DNA of 8,990 nt from Rhodothermales bacterium (GCA_028283985.1 JANQSQ010000115.1:1-8990), one strand, 5' to 3'. Numbered from the stretch's first letter, positions 1 to 6,208 are shown. Notes: a model not told the origin generated them from the sequence alone. Translations and numbers: made by a program.

Positions 1-1
1 A

Positions 2-874
2 ACGCCGCCGTGCGTCGATCTCGTTCTCGAAAAACGCATTCCCTGCGTAGTGGTCGGGGCGCGAGACCCGTTTTTGAATTCGAAGGCGACCGGCAGCAGC
101 GTAGACCGCCTGCGAGAACAGGGCGTAGAGGTCATTGAAGGCATGCTGGAGGCCGAATGCAAGCGGCTCAACGAGGCGTTCATGCACCATATCCGGACGA
201 AGCGTCCCCTGATTACCTTGAAGATGGCCCAGACGCTCGATGCCCGGATCGCCGGCGCATCAGGCGCCTCCCGGTGGATATCGGGCGATTCTTCCCGCCG
301 GCTGGTGCATCACTGGCGAGCTGCGTCCGATGGCGTCCTCGTGGGCACGGAGACGGCCCGGCAAGACAATCCTTCCCTGACCGTGCGGCATGTGGAAGGA
401 CGCCATCCCGCGCGCATCGTGCTGGACCGCACCGGGCGCCTCCCCGGCGATCTGAAACTTTTTACGGATGATCAGGCCGAAAAGACGATCGTGGCAGCAG
501 GCGAATCGGCCCGTATTCCCTATGAAGAAGCACTGGTCGGGTCCGGGGGGCGCGTGATTCGCGTGGCGGAGCGGGACGGCGCCCTGGAACTCGGCGCCAT
601 GCTCGAAGCGCTGGGCCGCGATGCCGGCCGCGAAGGACTTCCGCTTCAGTCCCTGCTCGTCGAAGGAGGTGCTGCGCTTGCCGCATCCCTCCTGCGGGAG
701 GACCTCGTGGATCGCCTGTTTCTGTTTCTTGCGCCGAAGGTGCTGGGGGCGGGTCCCGTTTCGATCGAGGGGATCGGTCGCGAAGACCTTGAAAAAGCGT
801 TGACCTTCGTGGAGCACGCGTGGGAATCCGTCGGGGAGGACATGGTGTTCAAGGGATACCGGCGATCGCTCTAA
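2..874 (+). CDS. ribD: RibD, bifunctional riboflavin deaminase/reductase, 5'-truncated by window edge
   Basis: This is the C-terminal part of the riboflavin enzyme that deaminates the pyrimidinone and then reduces its ribosyl side chain, in the cytoplasm. The reading frame is already open at base 2, where TPPC, which carries the second zinc-binding cysteine of the deaminase domain, is visible. The deaminase active-site HAE lies before the window. After a short linker comes the reductase domain (from about base 200), with the K-M-A-Q-T-L-D substrate/NADPH segment, the SRWISG turn, GTETARQDNPSLTVR and the late LLVEGG motif of the dihydrofolate-reductase-like fold. The gene ends at TAA 872-874. 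Riboflavin synthase follows 78 bp later on the same strand, consistent with a rib operon. An ATG-like or GTG start inside the visible part should not be taken as the real start, because conserved family sequence continues upstream of it. Identification is firm; only the N-terminus is missing. Confidence 0.95.
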   Translation, partial: TPPCVDLVLEKRIPCVVVGARDPFLNSKATGSSVDRLREQGVEVIEGMLEAECKRLNEAFMHHIRTKRPLITLKMAQTLDARIAGASGASRWISGDSSRRLVHHWRAASDGVLVGTETARQDNPSLTVRHVEGRHPARIVLDRTGRLPGDLKLFTDDQAEKTIVAAGESARIPYEEALVGSGGRVIRVAERDGALELGAMLEALGRDAGREGLPLQSLLVEGGAALAASLLREDLVDRLFLFLAPKVLGAGPVSIEGIGREDLEKALTFVEHAWESVGEDMVFKGYRRSL

Positions 875-952
875 TCTTCCGGCGGTCGGTTTTGCGCCGC
901 GCGTTCTTGTCATACGGTCATCCGCCGCACTGTCGAAAACTCGAATCAGGTT

Positions 953-1549
953 ATGTTCACGGGGATCATCGAGGAAGAGGGGCATCTCCAGACTGCGGAG
1001 CCTCTTGAAGGGGGGAAGCGGCTCACCATCGCCTGTTCGTTCGCCGGCGAACTCCGGGTCGATCAGAGTGTGTCGGTGAACGGGGCTTGCCTGACCGTAA
1101 CCCGGATCGGCGACGGAGCGTTCGAGGCTACGGCGGTCGAGGAAACCCTTGCAAAAACCACCCTCGGTACACTGGTTCCGGGCAGCAGCGTCAATCTCGA
1201 ACGCGCCCTGCAGCCGGACCAGCGCCTCGACGGGCATATGGTGCAGGGGCATGTGGACGGGATAGGCACGATCGTGTCTATCGAACGCCTGCCCGGCAGT
1301 TTTTTGTGTCGCATCGCATTCGATCCGGCCTGTGCGCACCTGCTTGTTCCTACCGGATCCGTGGCCGTGGACGGCATTTCATTCACGGTGGCGCGTCTTG
1401 ACGAAGAGACCTTTACCGTGTCGGTTATCCCGCATACGTCCGAACTGACCAATGCGGGGTCCTGGGAAGCGGGCGGTCGAGTCAATCTGGAATTCGATCT
1501 GGTCGGCAAATATATCGCGAGGGGGCTGGAAACGGGCCGAAACCGGTAG
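953..1549 (+). CDS. ribE: Riboflavin synthase, alpha chain
   Basis: It converts two molecules of 6,7-dimethyl-8-ribityllumazine into riboflavin, the last step of the pathway. The 198-residue length is usual for the family. The protein starts with the hallmark MFTGII and shows the internal duplication of two lumazine-binding barrels. Barrel 1 has SVNGACLTV (residues 41-49) and NLERAL (81-86); barrel 2 has SVAVDGISFTV (136-146) and NLEFDLVGKYIAR (178-190). The linking GHMVQGHVDG lies at 94-103. The start at ATG 953 is fixed by the MFTGII N-terminus. Only a short AGG two bases before the ATG could serve as a Shine-Dalgarno sequence, so initiation signals are weak. It follows ribD in the same direction and is probably cotranscribed with it. 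The same enzyme is called RibC in E. coli and RibE in Bacillus. No clear terminator is visible between its stop and the convergent endonuclease gene that ends at 1634. Confidence 0.96.
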   Translation: MFTGIIEEEGHLQTAEPLEGGKRLTIACSFAGELRVDQSVSVNGACLTVTRIGDGAFEATAVEETLAKTTLGTLVPGSSVNLERALQPDQRLDGHMVQGHVDGIGTIVSIERLPGSFLCRIAFDPACAHLLVPTGSVAVDGISFTVARLDEETFTVSVIPHTSELTNAGSWEAGGRVNLEFDLVGKYIARGLETGRNR

Positions 1550-1633
1550 CTGCGCCGCGTTGTCGTTCGAACTATTTATCCTTCGAGCGCTTTGCTGAGG
1601 AGTTGCCAATCCGAATCGCCTGCAAGAACTCCG

Positions 1634-2432
1634 TCAATTTCCAGAATTTCGATATGTATCCAGATCTTCTGCGGTAATTTCCCCGGCCTCCACGAGGCAA
1701 TAGTGCCTCTCGTTTACGATTTCCACATCGTCTCCGTCGAAATGAAGTTCGAACATCGCAATACGGTCGTCCGCTATAAATTGAGCGGATACCGGACGAA
1801 CTATGCAGTGCCTGTACCGTTCTTCCGCTCTGCAAAACATCGTGTCCTGTATGGTTTGAATAACGCCCAGGCGATCGTTTCCTCCTTTCGCCTGTACCGG
1901 TACGACATACTGGGCTCCCCTGCCGTCGACCCCGATATACAGTTCGTCGATCTCTATCTGTCCGTAGTTAGCCACCTTCGTTCGCAAATGATTTTGCAAC
2001 GAGTAGGCAGTGATACCGAGAAACACGTCCACCAGGCGATTGTAGCGGATCTTGGCAAGCAACGCCTGTTCGTCGCTCAACGCGTACTTTGAAATAATCT
2101 CGGGCGTAGCGTCGGGAATTTTCCGGGCCATCATACCCTGCGTGGGAACGATCTTCGCGAGTTTTCCAAGGCGAAAACGATAGTTTGCATCTCCAGCGCC
2201 CAGAATCAACCAGTTCCGGTTCGGGAGGCTGTGTGTCCAGAATGGGCTGCGGTAAAGAGCGACGATAACGAAACGTATAAATCACGTCGCCGAGATTCTT
2301 CGGCGGATCGATCCTAATCCTTTTGCAGGATTCGGCGATTTCACTTCTTTCGAATTCGAAATCTTCCTGTCCGGTATAATTCTGCTCGAATATGTCGAGA
2401 ATGATCGCGTCGTACCGATTCTTTGTCTTCAT
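1634..2432 (-). pseudogene. Type II-like restriction endonuclease, frameshifted by +1 near 2213
   Basis: Two overlapping minus-strand frames together read as one nuclease-like protein. The first frame begins MKTKNRYDAIILDIF at ATG 2432-2430 and stays sensible through residue 73 (QPPEPE). The second resumes as WLILGAGDANYRF and runs to TGA 1636-1634. Removing one base at about 2213 joins them into a 265-residue protein, and the 799-bp span is exactly one base over a multiple of three. The C-terminal half holds IEIDELYIGVD (around residues 159-169) followed by VPVQAKGG (around 177-184), which fits a PD-(D/E)XK nuclease core in its QxK form with D162, Q180 and K182. The position, 48 bp downstream of a cytosine methyltransferase, supports a cognate restriction enzyme. 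As sequenced, the first frame runs on into 81 unrelated residues, so the product should be dead. No slippery run is present at the junction. A sequencing error is the alternative. The recognition site is unknown. Confidence 0.72.
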
Positions 2433-2480
2433 CCTTTCAGCAATTCAATCAACGAAAACATTGTCGGCGCCCGGATTCGG

Positions 2481-3734
2481 TTAGAGGGTGGCGGGTACGC
2501 TTCGCGCTTCGGAAGAAACGCGACGGCGCCGGGGAATAACGTCTCGCGACACGCCGTAAAGTTTGGCGGCTTCGGCCATCGTCAATGAAAGCAACTTCGG
2601 ATCGCCCAGAGCAAGCGTTTGCTGCGGAAGCGTCGGAGTAACGTCAAGCGCACACATAATTTCACCAGCTATCGCTTGACCCAAAAGGGGCGGAACCGAA
2701 TTCCCGATCTGTCGAAAACCGTGCCACTTGGTAACATGAAACCGAAACCAGTCCGGATAGGAATGCAAACGCGCCGCCTCGCGATTGGTAGCGACACGAT
2801 GCGCATGGGGATGTATGGGACGAGGGGAAGTGAACGCACCGCGATCACTGGCCGTGCCGGCCCGGAGCGTATTGCATTGTCCCTCGGGATCCAGTTTTAG
2901 AAAACGACTGATCGGCTCGACTTTTCCCCACTGAGTTTGCGCAAAACGACGACGGGATTTATCGGTGTGAGCCGTTCGCAAACTGGACGTGAGGATGGAA
3001 AAATCGAAATTCCGCCGGTAACCGAAATCTTTCGGATCGTCGCCAAGGCCTCGCATTTTTAGAGCGTAATCGGACGGCTGTCCGTAGCGCACTTCGGCCC
3101 AATCGCGACCGATCAATTCGAACACGTCGTCGGCATTCGGCAAATCCCCGATCGCTTCGCGCACGGTAACGCGGCGCGCATCGGGTTGCGGATAATCCGG
3201 GATCGCATAATCCTGCCTGGCGCCGATCAAAAACAAGCGATGCCGGTTCTGCGGAACCCCGTAATCCGCAGCGTTCAGAACGCGGTACGGAAGCAGTACA
3301 TCGTAATCGCCTGCAAGCACATCGATCATTTCGTCCAGAACCTGACGTTGTCTGCCCACCGTCAAGCCCTTGACGTTCTCGAAGACGAAATAAGCCGGTC
3401 GCAATTCCAGGACAAGTCGAACAAAATGATGTACGAGCGCATTGCGCGGATCGTCGAGGGCGCGCTTGCCGATCAGTGAAAACCCCTGGCACGGAGCGCC
3501 TCCGAACACCGCTGCGATCTCCGATCCGTCAATACCTGCAAGGCGAAGAATATCGCTCCCGGCGATATCGCATACGTCCCGACAGACCGTCTTGCAATAA
3601 GGAAAATTAAATGCGTGCGTTGCGCAATGAATCGGGTCGATTTCGACAGCCGCCGCTACATCGAAACCGGCGCGCTCGAACCCCAGGCTCAATCCTCCGG
3701 CTCCTGCAAAAAGATCTATCCCGATCGGCCGCAT
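2481..3734 (-). CDS. DNA (cytosine-5)-methyltransferase of a restriction-modification cassette
   Basis: This 417-residue enzyme transfers a methyl group from S-adenosylmethionine to carbon 5 of cytosine in a DNA target. The ordered motifs are all present: motif I DLFAGAGG (7-14) for cofactor binding, motif IV GGAPCQGFS with catalytic C82, motif VI FENVKG (118-123), motif VIII QNRHRLFLIGAR (162-173), a target-recognition stretch of roughly 175-285, motif IX around RAGTASDRG (291-299), and motif X RQIGNSVPP (341-349). After motif X there is a tail of about 55 residues. It contains MAEAAKLYGVSRDVI (386-400), which looks like a small helix-turn-helix, followed by a basic run. The gene starts at ATG 3734-3732, 69 bp after vsr, and ends 48 bp before the endonuclease. 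Vsr next door agrees with a 5-methylcytosine product. Sequence specificity cannot be read from the protein by eye. The enzyme appears intact. Confidence 0.97.
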   Translation of the reverse strand: MRPIGIDLFAGAGGLSLGFERAGFDVAAAVEIDPIHCATHAFNFPYCKTVCRDVCDIAGSDILRLAGIDGSEIAAVFGGAPCQGFSLIGKRALDDPRNALVHHFVRLVLELRPAYFVFENVKGLTVGRQRQVLDEMIDVLAGDYDVLLPYRVLNAADYGVPQNRHRLFLIGARQDYAIPDYPQPDARRVTVREAIGDLPNADDVFELIGRDWAEVRYGQPSDYALKMRGLGDDPKDFGYRRNFDFSILTSSLRTAHTDKSRRRFAQTQWGKVEPISRFLKLDPEGQCNTLRAGTASDRGAFTSPRPIHPHAHRVATNREAARLHSYPDWFRFHVTKWHGFRQIGNSVPPLLGQAIAGEIMCALDVTPTLPQQTLALGDPKLLSLTMAEAAKLYGVSRDVIPRRRRVSSEARSVPATL

Positions 3735-3803
3735 GGCGCTTTTTGTATTCTAAAGTGAACTACCGAACATCGAATGTGCATAGACCGCGCATCAATGTAG
3801 ACA

Positions 3804-4232
3804 TCAACGGGCTCTCCGTATAACCTCGCCATCGAGAAAGGCGGTCAGCATAGCCCCCAACGCCTCTTTGTCGCCGGTTTGGCACTGCCAGACGGTCAGT
3901 ACATCCCACCCGAGAGCCCGCAGCCGGGCGATGTTCTCGGCGTCTCGCTCCCTGTTACGTCGAAGTTTGGGAAGCCAGTACTCCTGACGGGATCGGGGCG
4001 CCCTCCCGTAACGGCAATGGTGAGCGTGCCAGAAACAACCATGAACAAAAATCACCTTGCGACGGCTCGAAAAAACGATATCGGGGCATCCGGCCAAATC
4101 GCGTCTGTGCAAACGGTAGCGATAACCCAGCCGATGCAAAAGTTTTCGGACAACCATTTCCGGTCCGGTATCCTTTGTGCGGACACGGGACATGATTTTG
4201 CTTCGGCGCTCCGGCGATACGCGATCCGTCAT
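3804..4232 (-). CDS. vsr: Very short patch repair endonuclease Vsr
   Basis: Vsr nicks DNA next to T:G mismatches that arise when 5-methylcytosine deaminates, starting very short patch repair. The 142-residue protein begins MTDRVSPERRSKIMSRVRTK, the usual N-terminal form. Chosen from ATG 4232-4230, its numbering falls in register with E. coli Vsr: E25, catalytic D51 (in AGCPDIVF), H64, H69 and D97, and zinc ligands C66, H71, C73 (in HGCFWHAHHC) and C117 (in TVWQC). E. coli T63 is replaced by V63 here. An in-frame GTG at 4313 would add 27 residues with no family likeness, so it was not chosen. There is no good Shine-Dalgarno sequence. It is the first gene of a minus-strand cassette with the methyltransferase and endonuclease, which suggests that all three are transcribed together from the promoter at 4331-4359. 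All key residues look intact. Confidence 0.95.
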   Translation of the reverse strand: MTDRVSPERRSKIMSRVRTKDTGPEMVVRKLLHRLGYRYRLHRRDLAGCPDIVFSSRRKVIFVHGCFWHAHHCRYGRAPRSRQEYWLPKLRRNRERDAENIARLRALGWDVLTVWQCQTGDKEALGAMLTAFLDGEVIRRAR

Positions 4233-4330
4233 TCCGGCAAACGGATCGACTGTACCTTGCGTTCCATGTTGCGTACTGCTGAAAGCGATTGCGGACAAGG
4301 GGGGTAAGCCCACTGGCTGCCAACAGCAAC

Positions 4331-4359
4331 AATATGCGCATCGGAATGCGCTCTGTCAA
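4331..4359 (-). promoter_or_regulatory. Candidate sigma70-like promoter of the vsr-methyltransferase-endonuclease operon
   Basis: On the minus strand a perfect -35 hexamer TTGACA (4359-4354) is separated by exactly 17 bp from CATATT (4336-4331), which matches four of six bases of TATAAT. It lies about 100 bp upstream of the vsr ATG and between the end of the beta-lactamase-like gene and vsr, where an operon promoter is expected. The -10 is imperfect and nothing experimental supports it. Bacteroidota housekeeping promoters usually have a different -33/-7 form, so this could be a foreign signal or a chance match. Confidence 0.5.
4336..4351. promoter_or_regulatory. Inverted repeat, putative operator inside the vsr operon promoter
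   Basis: The plus strand reads gcgcat, a 4-base spacer cgga, then atgcgc: perfect 6-bp arms filling most of the spacer between the candidate -35 and -10. A protein bound here would block RNA polymerase. No separate controller (C) gene is visible in the cassette, so the methyltransferase itself, through its helix-turn-helix-like tail, is one possible binder. This is inference from position and symmetry. A single gcgcat half-site at 3787-3792 in the vsr-methyltransferase gap has no partner. Confidence 0.45.
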
Positions 4360-4384
4360 GACTACATATCGCTATTTTCCCGAC

Positions 4385-5308
4385 TCATCGCACCGCTTCG
4401 TGCACGATCCGGGCAATCCCGGCCCCGACCTGCGAAGCAGTGGCGTGGTCGTCGAATCCTTCCGTCAGAATGACCAGCACGTACGACAGAGCATTTTCCG
4501 GATAGACGATCGCCGCGTCATGGACGATGCCCGTAATCCAGCCCGTCTTGTGGGCAACCCGCGCCGTACGCGGCAGGCCCGCCGGAATCATTTCATTGAA
4601 TTCCTGCTCCAGCAGGATATCCCTCATCGCTTCGCTGGCTTCGGGCGAAACCGCCTCGTTGCGGCGGATGGCGTCGAGCAGCAGGGCGAGGTCCGAGGCG
4701 GTGGCCGTATTATTCAGCCCCCGTTCGAACGCCTTGATGTCCTCCACCCCGCGCAGCACGCGCATCGTCCGCGCCCCCATGCCCTCCATCGCGCGCTGCA
4801 CCGAATCGGCCTGCACCAGTCCGATGATCAGGTTCGTGGCAAGGTTCGAGGACACCGTGATCATACGTTCGGCAAGATCGCGGATCGGCAGCGAGCGTCC
4901 GAGGCGTTCGTAGAGCGCGTCGTCCGAGTCGTCCCCGATGCGGAACGGCGAACCGTCCACGATAGACGTGAAATCGTTCTCGACCCGCAGGGAATCATCA
5001 AGGGCAAACCGTCCCGCCGCGGCCTGCCGGTACACCTCGATCAGTACGGGTACCTTCATGGTGCTTGCGGCATGAAAAACCCGGTCGCCCTGTATCGAAA
5101 CGTGCGTATCGGTTTCCGGATCGATCAGCGCCACGGCGATCTCCGCCTGCGGCCAGGCGGAAACGAACGATTCGATCTGTGCTTGCAGGGCCTCGGAAGA
5201 GGGGCGCATGTTCTGATCCTGGTGGATACATCCCGACGCCGTCACGCACAACGCGGCGAGAAGCGTGTGCGCGAGCAAAACGGTAAACGGACCGGCATGG
5301 CGATGCAT
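4385..5308 (-). CDS. Class A beta-lactamase family lipoprotein (serine hydrolase)
   Basis: This is a 307-residue active-site-serine hydrolase of the penicillin-binding fold, most like class A beta-lactamases. Starting at ATG 5308-5306, it has a short basic N-terminus, a hydrophobic core and a lipobox TASGC with Cys27, which predicts a lipid-anchored protein facing the periplasm. Catalytic motifs in order are S82-T-M-K85 (SxxK), S153-S-N155 in place of SDN, E195-R-G-L-N199 (the omega-loop ExxLN) and K254-T-G256. All four are present and correctly spaced, so an active enzyme is plausible. Family members of this type are not always resistance enzymes, and whether it hydrolyses beta-lactams is not visible. 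A TTG start at 5404 would extend the protein but would overlap vapC and hide the signal peptide, so it was rejected. The gene begins 37 bp after vapC on the same strand and could be read from the vapBC promoter. No strong ribosome binding site is visible. Confidence 0.85.
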   Translation of the reverse strand: MHRHAGPFTVLLAHTLLAALCVTASGCIHQDQNMRPSSEALQAQIESFVSAWPQAEIAVALIDPETDTHVSIQGDRVFHAASTMKVPVLIEVYRQAAAGRFALDDSLRVENDFTSIVDGSPFRIGDDSDDALYERLGRSLPIRDLAERMITVSSNLATNLIIGLVQADSVQRAMEGMGARTMRVLRGVEDIKAFERGLNNTATASDLALLLDAIRRNEAVSPEASEAMRDILLEQEFNEMIPAGLPRTARVAHKTGWITGIVHDAAIVYPENALSYVLVILTEGFDDHATASQVGAGIARIVHEAVR

Positions 5309-5345
5309 GATGCGAAGGATGGGCGATCTGTAAACCTGAATCGAG

Positions 5346-5756
5346 TCAGGATGCGTCGAGCAAGATATGGTCAAGCGTGGCAATGCGGCAATAATCCCGG
5401 TCAAACGTCAACAGACGCCCACGGCTCTCCTGCGTTGCCGCCGCAATCCATACATCGTTAATGGGTATGGGGGTACCTGCCCGGCGCAATGCGGCGAATA
5501 TACGCGCGTAATACAACGCGGTTTGCGCGGTCGCCTCCAACACGCTGACAAAGGGTTCGTCAAGAAATTCGGACAGGATGCGCCGATTTTCTTTGGTGCG
5601 ACGCCCTAATTCGAACGCTGCCTCGAGTTCTCCCAGCACCGTCACAGGCAAAGCCACCATGGCCGCTTCGGCTACATAGTCCAGCACCCCGGCGTGCCCG
5701 GATCGCAAATGAGAGTAGGCGCTGGTGTCGAGCACAAGCAGATCGACCGACGTCAT
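5346..5756 (-). CDS. vapC: VapC-family PIN-domain ribonuclease toxin
   Basis: This is a 136-residue PIN-domain protein, the usual toxin size. PIN toxins cleave specific RNAs, often tRNAs, in a Mg-dependent way. The acidic quartet is visible: D10 in LVLDTSAY, E43 in TVLGELEAAF, D101 in IPINDVWIAAA and D119 in LLTFDRDY. The central IPINDVWIAA segment and the late FDRDYCRI strand are typical of VapC. Its ATG overlaps the stop of the upstream vapB by four bases (ATGA, 5756-5753), a classic sign of translational coupling in toxin-antitoxin operons. No defect is visible, so the toxin is probably functional and held in check by VapB. Its RNA target cannot be predicted by eye. Confidence 0.94.
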   Translation of the reverse strand: MTSVDLLVLDTSAYSHLRSGHAGVLDYVAEAAMVALPVTVLGELEAAFELGRRTKENRRILSEFLDEPFVSVLEATAQTALYYARIFAALRRAGTPIPINDVWIAAATQESRGRLLTFDRDYCRIATLDHILLDAS

Positions 5757-5998
5757 TTCCAGTACCGCTCGTCAACCTTGCGCTGCGCGCGCAGCGCCTC
5801 GGTGAATTCCTCGACATCTTCGGCGGTCCACGTGGCGTACCGTTCCAGACGCTCGCGACGGAGATTCAACCCCGTCGCGCGCCGCAGCAAGCGCAATACG
5901 GTGCCGTTCAAACTCTCGCCGCGAGCTGCGCTGATCGCGCGAAGCCGTCGCGAGAGTTCCGGATCGACATTGCGTAGGGTAATGCGGGAAGACATCAT
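5753..5998 (-). CDS. vapB: VapB-like ribbon-helix-helix antitoxin
   Basis: This small 81-residue protein starts MMSSRITLRNVDPELSRRLR, followed by AARGESLNGTVLRLLRRATG. That pattern (a short beta strand RITLRN, then two amphipathic helices, within residues 1-45) fits a ribbon-helix-helix DNA-binding dimer. The charged C-terminal part, with YATWTAEDVEEFTEAL and WK at the end, would be the segment that wraps around and blocks VapC. The stop overlaps the vapC start by four bases. Two tandem ATG codons (5998 and 5995) are possible starts, and neither has a Shine-Dalgarno sequence. The promoter lies so close that the mRNA is probably nearly leaderless. Two exact 12-bp repeats overlap the start and the promoter spacer, fitting autorepression by VapB or VapBC. 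FitA-type antitoxins are an alternative name for this RHH subgroup. Confidence 0.87.
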   Translation of the reverse strand: MMSSRITLRNVDPELSRRLRAISAARGESLNGTVLRLLRRATGLNLRRERLERYATWTAEDVEEFTEALRAQRKVDERYWK

Positions 5999-6028
5999 GA
6001 TGTCATCAATATAGTGTCATGATGTCAT
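5995..6028. repeat. Pair of exact 12-bp direct repeats, putative VapB(C) operator
   Basis: The word tcatgatgtcat occurs at 5995-6006 and again at 6017-6028, 22 bp from start to start, about two helical turns and so on the same face of the DNA. One copy overlaps the vapB start codons and the expected transcription start; the other lies in the promoter spacer. A shorter tgtcat word recurs at 6001, 6015 and 6023, with tgtcaa at 6031. Ribbon-helix-helix antitoxins typically bind such short repeats cooperatively. Confidence 0.62.
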
Positions 6029-6036
6029 TGTGTCAA
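6008..6036 (-). promoter_or_regulatory. vapBC promoter (TTGACA - 17 bp - TATATT)
   Basis: On the minus strand a perfect -35 TTGACA (6036-6031) and a five-of-six -10 TATATT (6013-6008) are separated by the optimal 17 bp. The -10 ends nine bases before the first vapB ATG, so transcription should begin about two to four bases before that codon and give a nearly leaderless message. Position, spacing and the operator repeats overlapping it make this the best-supported promoter in the window, although it is predicted only. Confidence 0.68.
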
Positions 6037-6049
6037 ATAACAGAGAGAG

Positions 6050-6208
6050 ATGCTCGGACGGGAAGTCGCGGTGCTCGTCGACGGACCGCTGCCCGCAGGA
6101 CGCCACGCCGCCTGCTTCGACGCAAACGGCCTGCCGAGCGGCGCCTACGTCTACCGCCTGCAGGCGGGTAACGAAATAATCGCCCGCGTCATGACACTCG
6201 TCAAGTGA
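6050..6208 (+). pseudogene. Orphan type IX secretion C-terminal sorting domain (gene remnant)
   Basis: A 52-residue plus-strand frame reads MLGREVAVLVDGPLPAG, then CFDANGLPSGAYVYRLQAG, and ends RVMTLVK followed by TGA 6206-6208. This is the classic pattern of the T9SS type A sorting domain: LGREV, a central GxH turn, LPSGxYxYRL, and a final short basic strand. In intact proteins it forms the last 70-90 residues of a large secreted protein and is cleaved after export. Here nothing upstream encodes the cargo. An in-frame TAA lies at 6038-6040, and beyond it on the other strand is the vapBC promoter. With no signal peptide and no body, the piece cannot be a working T9SS substrate and is best read as the 3' remnant of a lost gene. 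The purine run before its ATG mimics a ribosome binding site, but the first residues lie mid-domain. Confidence 0.76.

Noticed and set aside
260..1339. 359-codon minus-strand open frame across ribD and ribE
   Set aside because: It is antisense to two firmly identified genes and crosses their intergenic gap. Its composition is shadow-like and it has no recognisable domain.
1550..1633. Bidirectional terminator between ribE and the convergent endonuclease gene
   Set aside because: A terminator is expected here, but I found no GC-rich stem followed by a T-run on either strand.
2205..2220. Programmed ribosomal frameshifting in the endonuclease gene
   Set aside because: There is no slippery heptamer, homopolymer run, in-frame stop pause or nearby Shine-Dalgarno-like stimulator at the junction. 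A simple one-base mutation or sequencing error explains it better.
4233..4313. GTG start at 4313 giving a 169-residue Vsr
   Set aside because: The extra 27 residues have no Vsr likeness. Starting at 4232 puts E25, D51, C66, H69, H71, C73, D97 and C117 exactly in E. coli register.
5309..5404. TTG start at 5404 for the beta-lactamase-like gene
   Set aside because: It would overlap the vapC coding end and bury the lipoprotein signal peptide inside the protein. ATG 5308 gives a normal signal sequence.
4289..5461. Long 390-codon plus-strand open frame
   Set aside because: It lies antisense to the beta-lactamase-like gene and parts of vapC and has an Arg/His-rich composition with no family likeness. 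The minus strand carries all the catalytic motifs, so this is a GC-driven shadow frame.
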